The notes under the pieces are model-generated. The model was not told where the DNA came from. It did no database searches and saw only the letters and a program-made list of their open reading frames with translations. Positions 48,333 to 61,897 of a DNA stretch of 64,000 nucleotides are shown piece by piece (position 1 is the first letter of the stretch; every line of letters starts with the position of its first letter). A program made the position numbers and the translations under genes. The DNA is from Chionis minor (Eukaryota > Chordata > Aves > Charadriiformes > Chionididae): NCBI GenBank assembly GCA_013398295.1, contig VZSF01007301.1, positions 1,262,651 through 1,326,650 on the forward strand. The letters run 5' to 3'.

Positions 48333-51300
48333 CCCGGAGGCAGGTTTCCCACTGGTTCCCAGAGAAGGCTCCCTGCTGCTCCAAACTCGCTTGTGAAATG
48401 TGCTTGGGGTTCGGGACACTAAATCAGGGTCGGGCACCCTTGCGGCAGCTTTAGGGCCAGACCTGGGCAGCGCCGTGCCCAACACTGCAGCACGCGAGGG
48501 GAATTGGGCGGCGAGCTGCGGGAAAGCCAGATACCTGCGAATGGCACTCGCAGAGCCTCAAATATTTCCTACAGAGCTCTGCCCAGTGCCTAACGGGCAG
48601 CAGCGTTCCGAACGCTGAGCGGGGAAGCAATGCTGGGATGCTCCCCCGCCAGCCCAGGAAATGCTCTGTCCTGCCGGCTGCCGCTGGCTCTGCCGGACAC
48701 AGCTCCCAGCCTTTGTGCTGGCTCGCGCTGCAGACCCCAGCTCCTGCATGGGAAACCAGAAGCACTCAGGACTTCTGAGGTCCAGGTCCTTTTTGCCGAC
48801 ATAAAATATTTACCGGCATGCCCAGGAGGGCCAGAACAACGCATCCTTTGTGTCTCAGTCGAATCCATGAAACAAAGGGTATGCCTTCTCTTTTCCTCTT
48901 CTTTTCATTAAGGGAAAAAAGTATCCGCGAATTATAGAGACGGAACATCCAAAAAAACCCCTCCAATCAAAAGAACCCAAAATTTGCAAAGGCAAGTATT
49001 CAAAAGGTCGGAGATGCCAGAACTGAGACTGCCTGTTCAACACCAGAAGCAGCAGGCAATTGAAATAAAGGACACGCGTCCTGCCCCTCTTGCAGAGGGA
49101 GGACTTCATTTTCTGGCCACGTCGCACTGCCATAAACTACCTGGAGAGAACAAATGGAAATATTTTCTCCAGCAGCAGGGGAGTGACAGGGAGAGGCGAA
49201 GCCAAGCAGCTCCGAGCCAGGGAGCTCTAGCCTGGCCGCAGTCCCTCCTGCACCCAAACTCTGTCCCAGCACAGGTCCCAGCAGAGAAAAAACGAAGCTC
49301 TGAGTCTGATTCAATATTGCCTTGTTCCAGTTTTACACCAGTTCAACTCCCATGATTTGAAAACAAGCAAGCCCTTAGCTCTAAAAGTCAGATTATTTTT
49401 TTTTTCTTTTTAAGGAAGGTAAAGAGGAAAGAGAAGACCCATAATCCATCCTATGGAGGCATTTCACGTGAGTTGCATTGCACAAAACCCAGCAACAAAG
49501 CAATGGTTTTGGTCTTTCCTGAATGGATCCAGCAGAAGATGCTTTTTATCAGTATCACAAATATCAAGCACTATTTTTTTTGGAACCTGCACTCAGATAT
49601 ATTTCTGCATTGTGAATGTAGTCACAGCAGCTCGGGTTGTCAACTACTCGGCCCCTATACTAATTCTGAAACTAAATATCCGTGCTTACAAACAAACCAA
49701 AATATTCTGGCAGCCCAAACTCACACAGCTATACAGTGCACACCCTTTATTTTCTTAATCTAGCCTGCCTCTCCATAATCAAATACTTCATTAAAAAGGT
49801 ACCTAGTTTGGAAAATTGGGCAAACTCTAGGATCCATACATGTGCCAAAGGAAAGGTTTTGTTTCAAAGTTTCATTTGCTCCGTGGTTTCAGCCATTAGG
49901 TTTATCAGAGGGTGTGATTTATTAGAAAAATACAGACGGCGAATAGAAATTAAAAATCCTGTGACCTTTCACTGCAAGGAACAGCAGTTTCACAATGCAT
50001 TCCTGATTAGAAAAGAACATCAAATGACCCACATGCTGGTAGCTGAGCAACTGCAAAGCTGACTCTTTGCAATCTACAAAATCACAGGATTTTTTTTATT
50101 TTTTCTTTAAAAAACATAAACAGTCAGTGTTCGTGTTCCCAAGTGGAAAAAGTGCCTGAGGACCTTATTTACAGACTTGGAAGGACAGGCTAATCCCTTG
50201 TCCTTGTAGCCAGTTTTAGGAACTTTCAGGTTTTTCTTGGCAAATATTCAAATGCAACATTGCTGTCTTGCTCAGGGTAGCTTTAGTCAACACGATTTCT
50301 GTTAAACTCACCTGCAGCGTGAATTGGGCAATTGTTTGGTCTTATTACTACCAAACAGTTATTTTAAAGAATAATCCTTACAGTTAACAAAATGACAACG
50401 GAGGCCTTGGCTTAGATATGCACCAGGAAGAGAGCATTTTCTTAGAAAAGCATAGTTCTCAGTAAATGATAAACCACAGAGCTACTGCTGTGCACATTAA
50501 ACCACAAAGCTATATTTATATAGAATTAAGGGTCTTAAATCCCACCTCCACCCCCACCCCCCAGCTTCTGCCATCCAAAAGCAAGGATTTTCAGATGCAC
50601 ACCTAGCACTTTGACTCCCAACACAACCTCCTGACCCATCCTGTTAGGCATCCACGTTACAGCCATGGGGAACACAAACTCTTTTTCCATATGACTGTTT
50701 AAGGCATCTGAAACGTCTCCACCACTTATTATTGATCTTCTGGGTTACAGTGGTGCCGAGAGGCCCTACCATACCAGCTTCCTAGCAAAGTAGGAGTCCC
50801 TCCCTCGCAGAGCTGCAGTCCAAAGAGACCGCTGAGACACCGGGAGTCAGAGGAAGCAAGTGCTCTGATCCCAAACACATACAGGAGGAAATAAATCAGT
50901 CTCCAAAACAAGCAAGCATCCCCATTCAGAAACACGCTTTAAAAATGCCCACGCTTAACCCTTCGCGGAGACCTGGGGGGACTAGCGAACGCCATGAGCT
51001 CCTGCTCGCCTGGGCTACATGCCATGGCGCAGCCTCAGCCGGTGCTGCCACCAGTGCTGCCAGGTTGGCAGGGCCACCTCAGGCTCACTTGATTTTTCCA
51101 GCGGAGAAGCATGAACAGCCTTTACAGTGTGCTAGTATCTGAAGTTGGGTCCACGTGAGTGGCGCGGTTACAAAAAGTATTTGGCAAAGCAGCTTCTGTC
51201 CTGGGGGCAGAGGAGGGCAAGGCTCGTGGGATGGGACAGCAAAACAACTCATGGAGATGTTTTCCTACCCCTAATGCGACAAACGGCCAGTAACATTACC

Positions 51301-54300
51301 TTTGCGGGCTTTTTTTCCACTATTTCAGATAGGCAAGAAGAAATAGGAATTAACAGCGCTGCACCTGCAGAGTGCAACCCAAATCTGAGCTCTGGAGGCA
51401 CAGACCATCCTCAGGAGAAAGAGACTAGTGGGGCACATCCTGCACACCTCCAGGCTCACGCGTGTCTGTCCCCCTTCCCTGAAAGAAACCTGGGGGAGGA
51501 GGAAAAGGGCACATGGGTCTTGTCCCAGCACAGCTTCAGACATCACTGAGGCATCTACTTGAAGGTTGGTGTAAGAAGGTAGAGAGACTCACCTGAGGCT
51601 CTGTTAGCATATTATAGCATTTTAAGAGCAACGCAGAGCTTTCTAGGTGACTTGAAAGCCTTCCATTCAGTCTAGGTCACGTAGGAAAGGCAGCTGAAGG
51701 GAAAGAGCACCTTTCAATGAAGCATTTATTGGTAGGGCTCCTCTGGAGTCAAGGGGCTGCGTGTTGCCGTGAACAAGCCCCGCTCTCAATCCAAGCTTGC
51801 AAGGACTTTGTTCTGCAGCTGACAAAAGGAAGTCTAACAAGCCATATCTGGCAGAAAAGGCTCCAGGTGACCACTGTCAGTTTCTGGCCTTCGCTGTTAG
51901 GTGAGTGTCAGGATTCAGCAATAAATCCAGCAGAACTGAAAGCTGTCTTAATACTTCAACAGTGAAAACCAAGACGCTCTTCACAGGGTAAGGTAGCCCC
52001 ACTGGTTGTTCCAAAGCCTCAGAGCAATTGCTGACATTTTCCCTGAATGTGTTTGCAATATTGGGCAGTGTTTGCTCTAAAATGACAACTGCCTGCATCC
52101 TATTGGTACAGAGTAATGCAGGACATCCAAATATCAGTGGAGAAGGGCCTGAGAAAAGCAGCGAGTAAGAGAAAAATCAGTTTCCCAGCTCCCTGAGCCC
52201 TCGAGAGAGCTAACAGAGACGTGATCACAGAGGACAGAAATTAAAATGCAGTTACAGGCAGAACAGGGGCCATGTTGAAGCAGGACGTGCCAGCTCTGCC
52301 TGGCCCACGGGCAGAGCTGGCTGAAGGCACAGCCCTGAGGAGCTCTGCAGCAGTTTGGGCCATAATCTAAATAGGCTCTGGGCACCACTGAACTGAGTAG
52401 TTACTAATTACTACCCTTGCTGGCTTGAGTTGGGCAAAGATTTCATGCATACACACAAACACATAGACGACCCCGTAAGGCTGAGAGCTCTGGGAGGAAA
52501 GTGAAAGGACTCCAGCGATGCCTAGGAAAAAACCAAAACCATTGGGTGACTCACTTTTCCGTATCAAATAAGATTATTTTGTATCTCTAAAGATATTTAA
52601 ACCCACAGAGACTCCTACATCAAGTTCACTCACTTCACAAAGCAAATAATATTCCTCCTCTGATTCGGTGGGGCACCTGTTATCAAGGAGACTCAAAACA
52701 CACGGGGTTGGGCTGAAGGTGCAAATGGTTGGTTGACCAAGGTTGACCATGCCCAAATACTACGTACTGCAATTTCCAGGCTGCTGAGGAAAGAGGCAAA
52801 CGTGGGTTAAAAGTACTCAGATGACCCACTGTGGAAATACAAATATAATTCTGGTACCAATGAACTCTGTATTAACAATGTGTTCACTGGCGGGAGGAGA
52901 GGAACATTTCTGTCACATCTCGAAGGCAAGCGGGAAAGCAGCATTATGCTGGAAATATAAATACTGCTTCAGTAACCCTTACTATATCTAAAGGGGTTTC
53001 TGTTTGGGGATAATTAACTTTCTTTCCCTCCAGGCAATGCCTTATGTAAGTGCTTTGAATAACAAGGAAAACAATGACTGAAATAGTCATTGTGCTCTGT
53101 CAGCTCACGTGCCCCATAACCTCCTAATGGGAAACACTTTGGACACGTTTTATTCCCTGATGCACACATGCAGCTCCCACTGAAGCCAGTGAGAGCCCCG
53201 TTTACGCTTCTCTAAGAAGAATTTCACCCATAATGGTTAACTATAATGAGCATGAAATACATCTGACTTACTCGATATTGGGTGACTGGAAAAGTGCCGT
53301 AAGTATTTTTAGACGACAACCTGTAGGGCACTCCAGATCCCTGGGTTTACCGTGGCTCAGGCCCAATTTATGAAGCAAGAGACTGGCGAGAAGAACAAAA
53401 GCACGTGGATGCAGCTATTGCACATCTCATCATCAGTTCTTAAATGGAAAAACGGGTGAGATGATACCTGAGCTTGGAATAAAACTCTTCCAGTCAAGGG
53501 AATACAGAAACTGAATGGGTCTTGAAATGTTTCAAGGCCAGATGATAACACGAAGGTACCGCTCTAACTCTACGTCACTATATATTACCCAGTTATTATT
53601 GTCAGAAGGAAATGCTAATTTTTTAATTTTTTTTTTTTTTGGTGAGTTTACTGAGCAAGGGAATCCTTGTTTCATTTATTCAGAACAAATCAGCAGGGAA
53701 AAAAACCCCTCGAACAGACCAGCAATTAAGAGGTGAGGAGAGGACAAACAAAATCTCCCACTTATAGCCCCAAAATTCTGTGTTGCATAGAGTACGGCAC
53801 AGGAGCAGTCTCAGATGAGGGACCAACCAGTTCATGCTTGCCACTCAGATTATCCAGCACCTAAGACGAAAAGTTTAATTGCCGCATAAAATTAAGGAGG
53901 GGGTTCCAGTTTATGTCTCTAGACTAGCTGATGATATACTCTTGGCATTTCTATAACCTCAGAAACTTGCAGATGTAAATTTAAAAGAGTGGCTTAGATC
54001 TGCAGAAACTTTAAAATGTAAGTGCCTGGGGAAGTGAGGAATCCCTTTTTAAAAGGAAAGGGATTAGGCAAAAGAAATGTGAAGAACTGTAAAAGGGAAA
54101 ATATCAATGGAAGCGTAGCGAAAGCCTTCCTGATGAGATCAGTTTAACTATAGAAGGAGTGAAAACACAATCACTGGATGCACATAAAATTTTACTAGGC
54201 TCTCATAGATGTCTTGCATCCTCGCTCGCAACCTTTTCTGGTTAGAGCTTCTTTTGTAAGAGATGGGTAGGCATGAGGGAGCAAAGAACTGGTTCCCAAA

Positions 54301-57300
54301 CGCTTTTTCCCAAAGCAAAAAAGTTACAGCATAAGACGTCAGAAGAACTTTTCACTCTCGAAAGAGGCGGATTTAACAAAATCTGCAACACCATGTGCCT
54401 TTTCAGCAAATCCTACCGGTTTTGCACAGAGTAGAGGAGGTAATTTTACCTCTTTGTTCAGGTACTAACAGATGGGAAGGCTGGGAGGAGAAGAGCTACC
54501 CAGCCCTCTCCGGAAATTTTAGTGGCATCAACAAATGTTTGGTTTGATTTCCCCCAGTATCCCCAGCTCCAAATAATCCTTCCTTTACTGTGCTGCTGGA
54601 GGTTTGAAGAAAATCACATCTCCTTGCCACTGCAGCAATTGAAAGGACCTTATTTGGATTCCTCCCCCCAGCTCCACTTTGCACTGAGAATACATGGCTT
54701 CAAGAGCGTTCACGAAGGGATTTTTTTTCCTCCTCTGGCTTAAACAGTGAATGGCAGAGCTCCGAGTCTGAATAAACAGTGTGGGTGGTGACTGCTCTGT
54801 GAGGCCCATGTAAAGGATGCAATCATTTTCTGACTCTGTTCAGCATTAAATCATGTGAAACTAGCTTGATTACCACACATAACATTGACTCTGTTACAGA
54901 CTATAACGTACCGTGTATCCTTCCCTAACTTTGCAGGGGAAAAAAATAACAATTAATTCTCCTAGCTTCAAGTGTTTAATTGTGTATAAAGTTCATTGAC
55001 CTCACTAGTTGCTGTCAGATGATCTTGCTAAGGCCTGTGAAAAACATCCCAGGAATGCAGTGATGTGGGCAGAAACAAAGTGAGTTCATGCCACAAAATG
55101 CTTTAAATGGAACAAAATCAGCAACCATCCGGAGAGCCTGCACTGAAAACAGGACTTCGGAATAATCGCTGGTTTAACCTCACCTAAGCACGGCTAGTCC
55201 TTGAAAAGGGGCTATTATAAATCATAGCCTTTAAAAAAATAAATCCTTTAGGGATCCTGCATGTGACTACATGAAGTAACTTTGTTTACTGGGAAATCTC
55301 TGCAGCTGACTGGGAGTCAATGTTTTGGAATGACTGGAGAAACTGGGACACATAGGAGATAAGCTGGGAAGCGGGGAACCTGTTTTTGTGCCCTGTCCAG
55401 TTCCCATTAAGGGCAAACCATAGATAAGTCGCTTTGCCACCACGTAATTGAATTTCTTCCTCAATAAAAATGGAAATAGGACTGCTTATCTACATGCAGA
55501 CACTCGATGCTTTTTTCTAGGCAGAGAAGCCACTGTTAACAGAAGGAATTATCACATATTTTACACATACGTGAGTACTCGTGATGCATCGCTTTTAACA
55601 TGTCTCTAAAACGCAGCTTCTGAGCTGCGTTAAAGGAAATCTTTCCCTGAATGAGCCCGAAGAAGTGCGTTGCATTGCCCATTTCATGTGCTGTTACCGA
55701 ATGAATAAAATCAGCATGAATTCTGTTGGTAGTGGCCATTAAAATATAAACTGCTCCTCTTACATACTTTTCACAATTGACCTGATTAGATGACAGCTTT
55801 CGTTAAGCCTTAAATCTTAGCACAAGTTGAAAGCACGTCTGCCAAATCTCTATCAGACTGCGAGGCCTTTGGGACAGAGACCTATGGGCATGGATGCCAT
55901 TGTGACCATTCCCACTCCGGCCTCGGGGTGATGCAGTCAGATGAGCCCCATATCTCACCAGGGCTGGAAGCAGTGCCACAGAGCTCACCCAGCTTCTGGC
56001 ACTTTCGTGGGTGCCTCCAGCAGAGGCTGACCATGTCCACGAAGTGTGACCAGGCAAGCATCACCACAGGGCACTCCTTCACAGGCATTCATTGCCCATC
56101 CTCTCCTGTGCTGCTCTTGCTGCTCCATCCCTCCTCCTCTCCAAAGGCTGATGTACGTGAGGACGGAACATACGGAGGGAACAGTAACAAGGTGGTTGAA
56201 AGGCCAGTCTGAAGTGGTGATCCAGGAAATGGACTTTCGTCAAATCCGGTATGTTGCCTGACAGCAGCTCTCAGTTTGCTGGGGGGCACCTCTGCCCAAA
56301 TCCTTTCCAATATACTTCTATTATTTTGCATTTCTTATGGCGGCTACAGCAGATAAGCTCCTGAACAAATAATTCTGGTGAGACCATTTTCCATTTGGTT
56401 ATTTGGTTCATTTTGGTGATCATAACAGGCTTGGATTATAACTTCTACCATCTGGAATTTAATCTTCTTCACAGACAGATAAAACCAGATAATAGCCATA
56501 TTAAATTGTGGATTATGATTTCTCTTGGTATTAAGTTCTAAAGTCTTACCCCAGAAGGGTACTGGATTAAGACAACCTATACTATTAAATGCACTGGAAA
56601 AGATGTAGTCCGTAATTTCTCATGTCTATTTTTTGTGCTCACTATCAATGACAATAATGGCCTTAATCTTTTAAAAAAATACTCCAGTCACACTCTAACC
56701 AAATCAAAGTGTATGTGGGAAAAGGGGCTTAATTAATTTTTGCTTTCCATTGCCCAGTTGCAAGTATTTGGGTGGGAGGGGGACAGACAAGGAGGAAAAA
56801 ACAGAAAGTGTGATGCAACTTCATGTTTATGGGAAAAATACTTGGAGGACAAGATATCTATGAAATCAATGGGTTCCAGGCCTCAGCCGGCATTTCATGC
56901 TTTTCACAGATGGTGACATATTGGAATGTTTTCCCAAACAGCAAGAAGCCAAAATGGGGTTTCTGCAGCTGCAAATAGGTAAGAAATCTCTAACCCAGTT
57001 CCTCAAAAAGCTACCAAATGTCAAGCAATTTTAAGGTACTTTTGAAAGAAAACCGTAATACACAAAATACATCCCTCTGGATTCTATTTTTGCTAATAAT
57101 GGAGCAAAATACCTAAGCAGTAATAATAAGAAATAGGTTTCTGAGCAACACCCACACGTTTAAAGGTACCGCGAAGACTAGGGTTTAGTTCAATCATTTC
57201 CAAAGTTCAAGATAAATAATCTGTAACGTAGGACTTAATGTAAGTGCAACCCTATTTTATTACCCAGAAAACTGTGCTCCACCAGAATAAACTGACAAGG

Positions 57301-57360
57301 AATTAATGGGGTTTGCAGCTTGTCAAAAATGCAGAAGACATTAAACTTGCCTTAGGGGAA
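48333..57360. other. Intronic sequence without recognised gene
   Basis: GC-rich up to about 48800, then mainly AT-rich unique sequence. It includes T-rich tracts at about 53620-53641 and a GC-rich block at 55860-56180 with overlapping short frames on both strands. Isolated splice-like motifs occur, for example a donor-like GTAAGA at about 56980, without supported exons. Confidence 0.6.
55860..56180. other. GC-rich block of unknown origin
   Basis: About 320 bp is notably richer in G and C than its flanks and is open for 68-94 codons in several frames on both strands. It resembles in size and composition the blocks at 26665-26955 and 62090-62400, but I could not find long shared words between them by eye. 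No protein family is recognised. Confidence 0.35.
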
Positions 57361-57396
57361 ATACACACACACACACACACACATATATATATTATA
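57361..57396 (+). repeat. (CA)n(TA)n microsatellite
   Basis: About ten CA units are followed directly by about four TA units. Typical polymorphic dinucleotide repeat. Confidence 0.95.
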
Positions 57397-60300
57397 CACT
57401 ACGCAATACCTGGGCATTAAGCTGTCCTCTTACCTGCAAATGCCATTCTCTCTTGTTAGGACCTGAAAAGTACAACACTAGTAATCCAAGAACAGCTGGT
57501 GAAAACCAAATAAACCTAGGAAATGGTCTGCATATCAATTCAGAAATTCTTGCCACATCACTCCCTTTCTTCAATTTTATTTCAGGAAACTAACGCATCC
57601 TGGAAGCAGGAGTTTTATCTGAAAAAATCATGTACTTCAGTCACGTCTGGTACTAAATAGCACCTTGAATCCTTCTCCCCCTACCTCCTGCCTGCTGTTT
57701 AAATCCAAAATGATTTTAGCAGCCCACTAGCTAAAATTTCCTTGGACTAGCAAGCCCTGCTTTGTACCATCTGAATGCTGCATTTCTGGGCTGTACAAAG
57801 AAGGGGGTTGTTATGTCTAATAGTTCCTGACACAATGGACAGCACAAGCATGTTGAAATTTGAATTAAGATGACAAGTATTATCTATATGTACACGAATA
57901 AAGACTTTTATTTATATAAGGTTAGTATCCTCAGATAGTATAGAGCTAGAACATTGTTTAGATACTGTTGCAACAGTATAATCCCGACGTTCCCGTGGGA
58001 TACAGCATGTGTTTCTATCCCTGGTGATTTATGAGCTATTGGACCTTAAAACTCTCGCTGCTTCTTTCCTCTAGCAACGTTTTGCTGGCATAGGTCCAGC
58101 TCTGAATATAGCCAGTCCATAGCCTTTGACCATTAAAAATACTTGGTGCCTGCTCGTTTTGAGGCGAGGGTCTGCACAACCCACGCCGCAAGGCCAACTG
58201 CTGGACTTGTCAGGTCTGATCCAACCCTGCCAGGTTCAGCGGTGCCATCCTGATTTACACCCCTTCAGTATCTTATCCTAGATCCCACATCAATCCGTCA
58301 AAGAGACACCAAAAAATTCAAAAACAAACAAACAAATCAACCCTGCATTCCCATTAAGATAAAAATGTGAAATGAACATAAAATGAAGGGAGATATTGCT
58401 GTCACTTCAAGGAGCGAGGATTAAAGGGCTCCAGCCTCATCAGATAAGACTCTGGATTTTCTTGTCTAGCACTCTTGTTTTAATCCATTTTCCAGTTCTA
58501 TACGAAATGAATTATAGCTAGATCTGCATAGTGTTTAAGGACATAAATCTATCCTACAGTGTATTTGAATTTAAAATACACACAGTCTAATATCCTTCAC
58601 GCCTGAAAAAAATGGAGGCGAAATCTCAGGGGGAACAGAGCAATTACCTATTTCAGTCAACGTGTGAAGATTAGTCAAATAAATGGGCTAACAGGCCCAC
58701 CAGCTGGAAAAATTAAACTGAAAGCCTGCTTCTGAATATATGCATTATATCACCCTTAGCCAGAATGGCTTTAATTATTCTTAAATATAGCAGTGGAATG
58801 AGAAATAGGAAAATCTTACAGCCCTTTTCTCCCACAATGGAGAAAGAGATGAAAAATACCATCATTATAATTTTTATTGCCTTTAGATAGATGGCTAGTC
58901 TTCCGGGTCACGGTAATCCTTCTTGGCTTTTTATATCATCTATTTAGCCCCAGGATCTGAAGAATTTTTTTTTTTAAGTGCTTGTGAATTCTGTCACTCA
59001 TCCATCATCTGCCCGGTATGGAAATAGCGTTGGGCCCATTCTGCAGGAGGGGATAAACACGGCTGCGACGGTGACAAAGCAGGACCGCCGGCTGAGCCCT
59101 TGCTGCCAGCTCCCTGCTCGCACTCTCAGGCCACTCAGAGGAGTCAAGCAGTGTAGGGTGGGATGCATTTCACCTCGCTTGAGTTGCCTTAAAACTGCAA
59201 GTCTAGACTAAGATAATCATGTAGGTTTTTTTTCCTTGGATGAATCATCTCGCTTTGCCCTACCTATTTTAGGACAAGATGAATCACCTTCTGAGAGCAT
59301 CTGTCTGCTGGATGCCTAATTTTTAGGTATCTCGAATTCATCTTATTCAGAAAAGCACAATCATCTCTAACTACTAAATAGTTAATAAACTCGATAATGA
59401 AACCATCTCAGGCTAGTAACGTGTTTTATCTAGTATTCTTTGACAGTAGTTACAAAAATACTGAATTCTTAATTTTCACAATCTCAAAAATTTCTCCTGA
59501 CAGAAAACAAACAAAAGAGCCACTACGTTTCAACGGAAAATGCTTGAAGAAACTATTCTTTTGTCAGGCACACTACACAATTGAAACAAAGTCTCCCAGT
59601 CGCGATGGTGAAGAAGAGAATATAAACACATAATCAAACTTTGCAGCAAAGATGCCTTTTTCTGTAGTTCTAGCTTTTTATGTATGTTTTAGGAGGGGCT
59701 GAATTTGCATCTGTATTTCCTCTCCAGTCATCTGCTAGATGGGTTCCTTCTTGAATATGAGCTGTCATGAAACCAAATGTTGCCTGAAACAACTGAAAGC
59801 TCCTGGGTCAACTCCACTGTGATGCTACAGCTGGACACAAATCTCTGCTGCCGGCGTAAACCCGTGCCTGTTACTCTACTTTTGGCGTCCGGTCCCGAAG
59901 AAGATGGTGGAGCTCAGTACAGATCCAGCCGTAGGAATTAATTGCTTTAGGATGACAGAGATGACAGAGAGTTTCCCCTCTCGGGAAAACTCCCTAGCGA
60001 ATTCCCACATGAGAGCCAAACCCCTTCCAAGCCATCAGCTTAAAAATAACACGTTGGGTTTCGGAAAAAATGTAATTCTGGGGGGTTTGTACAGCCTCTG
60101 TTTTTGACCCTTTAAGGCTGCACTGGTGTTGAGTTTCCAGAGGACTTCTCTGCAACTGAGGAACTTCTCTGCAACCAGCTCCAGAAGAGGATGCTTTAAG
60201 AATACCAGTCAGGGTGAGATTCAGCCCGGTAAGGCTTGGCAATGCCACCAATGTACGTGGCAGCCTGAAAGGCCTCCGAAACCCAAGAAGCCCATCTGAG

Positions 60301-61707
60301 AAGAACGACAGTCAGAAAAAAAGCATCTCGGCTCTCAAAGTGACAAGTGCCTTAGAGGTACCAAAAGGCACTTACTTACAACAGCAAGTCAACTGCCTCA
60401 AATTCAAACTGATGAATCTCTATTTCATGACTGATTTCACTCTTATGGGTAATCCCCAGGGCAAAAATTTCTCCCTGTTTCATGCCAAACTGCTACCAAC
60501 AGGTTTTGGGGAGGTTCTGCATAGCTTGGGGATTTTTCTTCAAATGTTTTAAAGTCTACACAATGAAAAACACGGTGACTAAAACTGAAAGCCTGAGCAT
60601 TCTGTACCATATATTACTGCTTTGCCATAGAAAACTTTAGGGTTAGTGACTGGGAAATGATGGCCTCCTGCCCATGAAGTTGCAGGTATTTAGCACGGTC
60701 CCACTACTCCACCATTAGTTCTTTGATTCCGTAAGCAGAAGGAACAGAGGTGGGTTTTTTTTTCTTAAATCTGTTTCTCTACGAAACCTCTCAGCAGGAA
60801 TGGACTTAGTGGACGTGCAGAGACCACAGAAAAGACCTCCCCCCTAGTCCTAAAGTGCAGTTTTCCTGCTTTAAGCAGTCAGCTCTTACACTGTTCAGTT
60901 GCAAAGCAAAGCTTCTGAATGCGACCCAATATGATGCCAATATTCTTGAGCCAAGCAGCACACCGGCAGAAAAAGATCAAAAGCTCTGGGAACTGTTCTT
61001 GTTGAGCTATATGGACAATTTAAATGATAAGGGCATCAAATTATTGCACTGCTGATAATATTAATGGAACAACCCCCTCCCCAGGCGTAAGGGCAGAGAC
61101 AGTGGTTATGGGTGCGCCTGAATATAGCTGTACTTCTTCCCACCAACCTCTAACCTCATAGTATCTTCTCAATATAAACAGCTGACAAAAATACAGAGGC
61201 TCTTGAATCTTCCTCTACTTATGCACTGAAATCTAGGAAAGAGATTATATTACACTTCACCTTGTGATAAACTACTTCCTTCTCAGCATGTCCATTCCAA
61301 CGCCTGCTTTGTGAACTATGCCACGACAGTTAGAAAAACTGGCAGCAAGCATAAGTTACTGCTAAGGAAGTTATTTATCTAAAAAAGCAGCAAGGAGAGG
61401 CTTATAAACTCCAAAATATTGTAACACAAGTTCTACTAAGATATGTATGTAAGTAAAAAGTGAATAAAGGGTGGTAAAACTGAAGGCACTTTCCCTATTC
61501 TGGGTGACAAGACTATTTGGGATTAACTTCTGTATTGGATGGATGACTCTGAGTACACTGTGGGTAAGAAGGAAATAATACACATTTTTGTGGCTACAAA
61601 CACTAAACCAAAAAACTAAACTGTCTGGCTTTATATTGCTCAAACACAGAGTTGTGGAAACACTGCTAAAGTTTTGTTGGTACAGACCATGGTAGTAATC
61701 TCGACTC
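57397..61707. other. Intronic sequence without recognised gene
   Basis: AT-rich unique sequence with an (AAAC)n stretch at about 58318-58336 and a small 18-19 bp duplication at 60141-60178. Short open frames are scattered. Nothing supports a gene. Confidence 0.6.
60141..60178 (+). repeat. Short tandem duplication, 18-19 bp unit
   Basis: The unit aggacttctctgcaactg is followed by a second copy with one inserted A and minor end changes (aggaacttctctgcaacca). A small slippage-type duplication. Confidence 0.8.
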
Positions 61708-61836
61708 TTTTTGTTGCTTTATCTCATGCTTTATCTTCCCTTTACTTTCTACTTTTTCCCCTTTTTCCTTTTCTCCCCCTCCTTCTCTCCCCCTCAGCGT
61801 TCAGTTTCTTCCTGTCTCAGGTAGAGCAAGGTCGGT
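61708..61836 (+). repeat. Long polypyrimidine-rich tract
   Basis: About 130 bp is strongly biased to T and C on the + strand, densest between 61733 and 61796 where almost every base is a pyrimidine. In BCL2 sense it is a purine tract. It ends in a CAG followed by another CAG and GT, which mimics an acceptor plus tiny exon plus donor on the + strand, but no reading frame supports it. Confidence 0.8.
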
Positions 61837-61897
61837 TAGCAAGGACATCCTGATGCAATCGTGATGCTTTCCTGTCACCCTTCATTAATCACTAAGG

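Noticed and set aside
56941..56985. Small + strand exon-like segment ending in a GTAAGA donor
   Set aside because: The acceptor is weak and the 37-bp segment ends in an in-frame stop in one frame; there is no partner exon.
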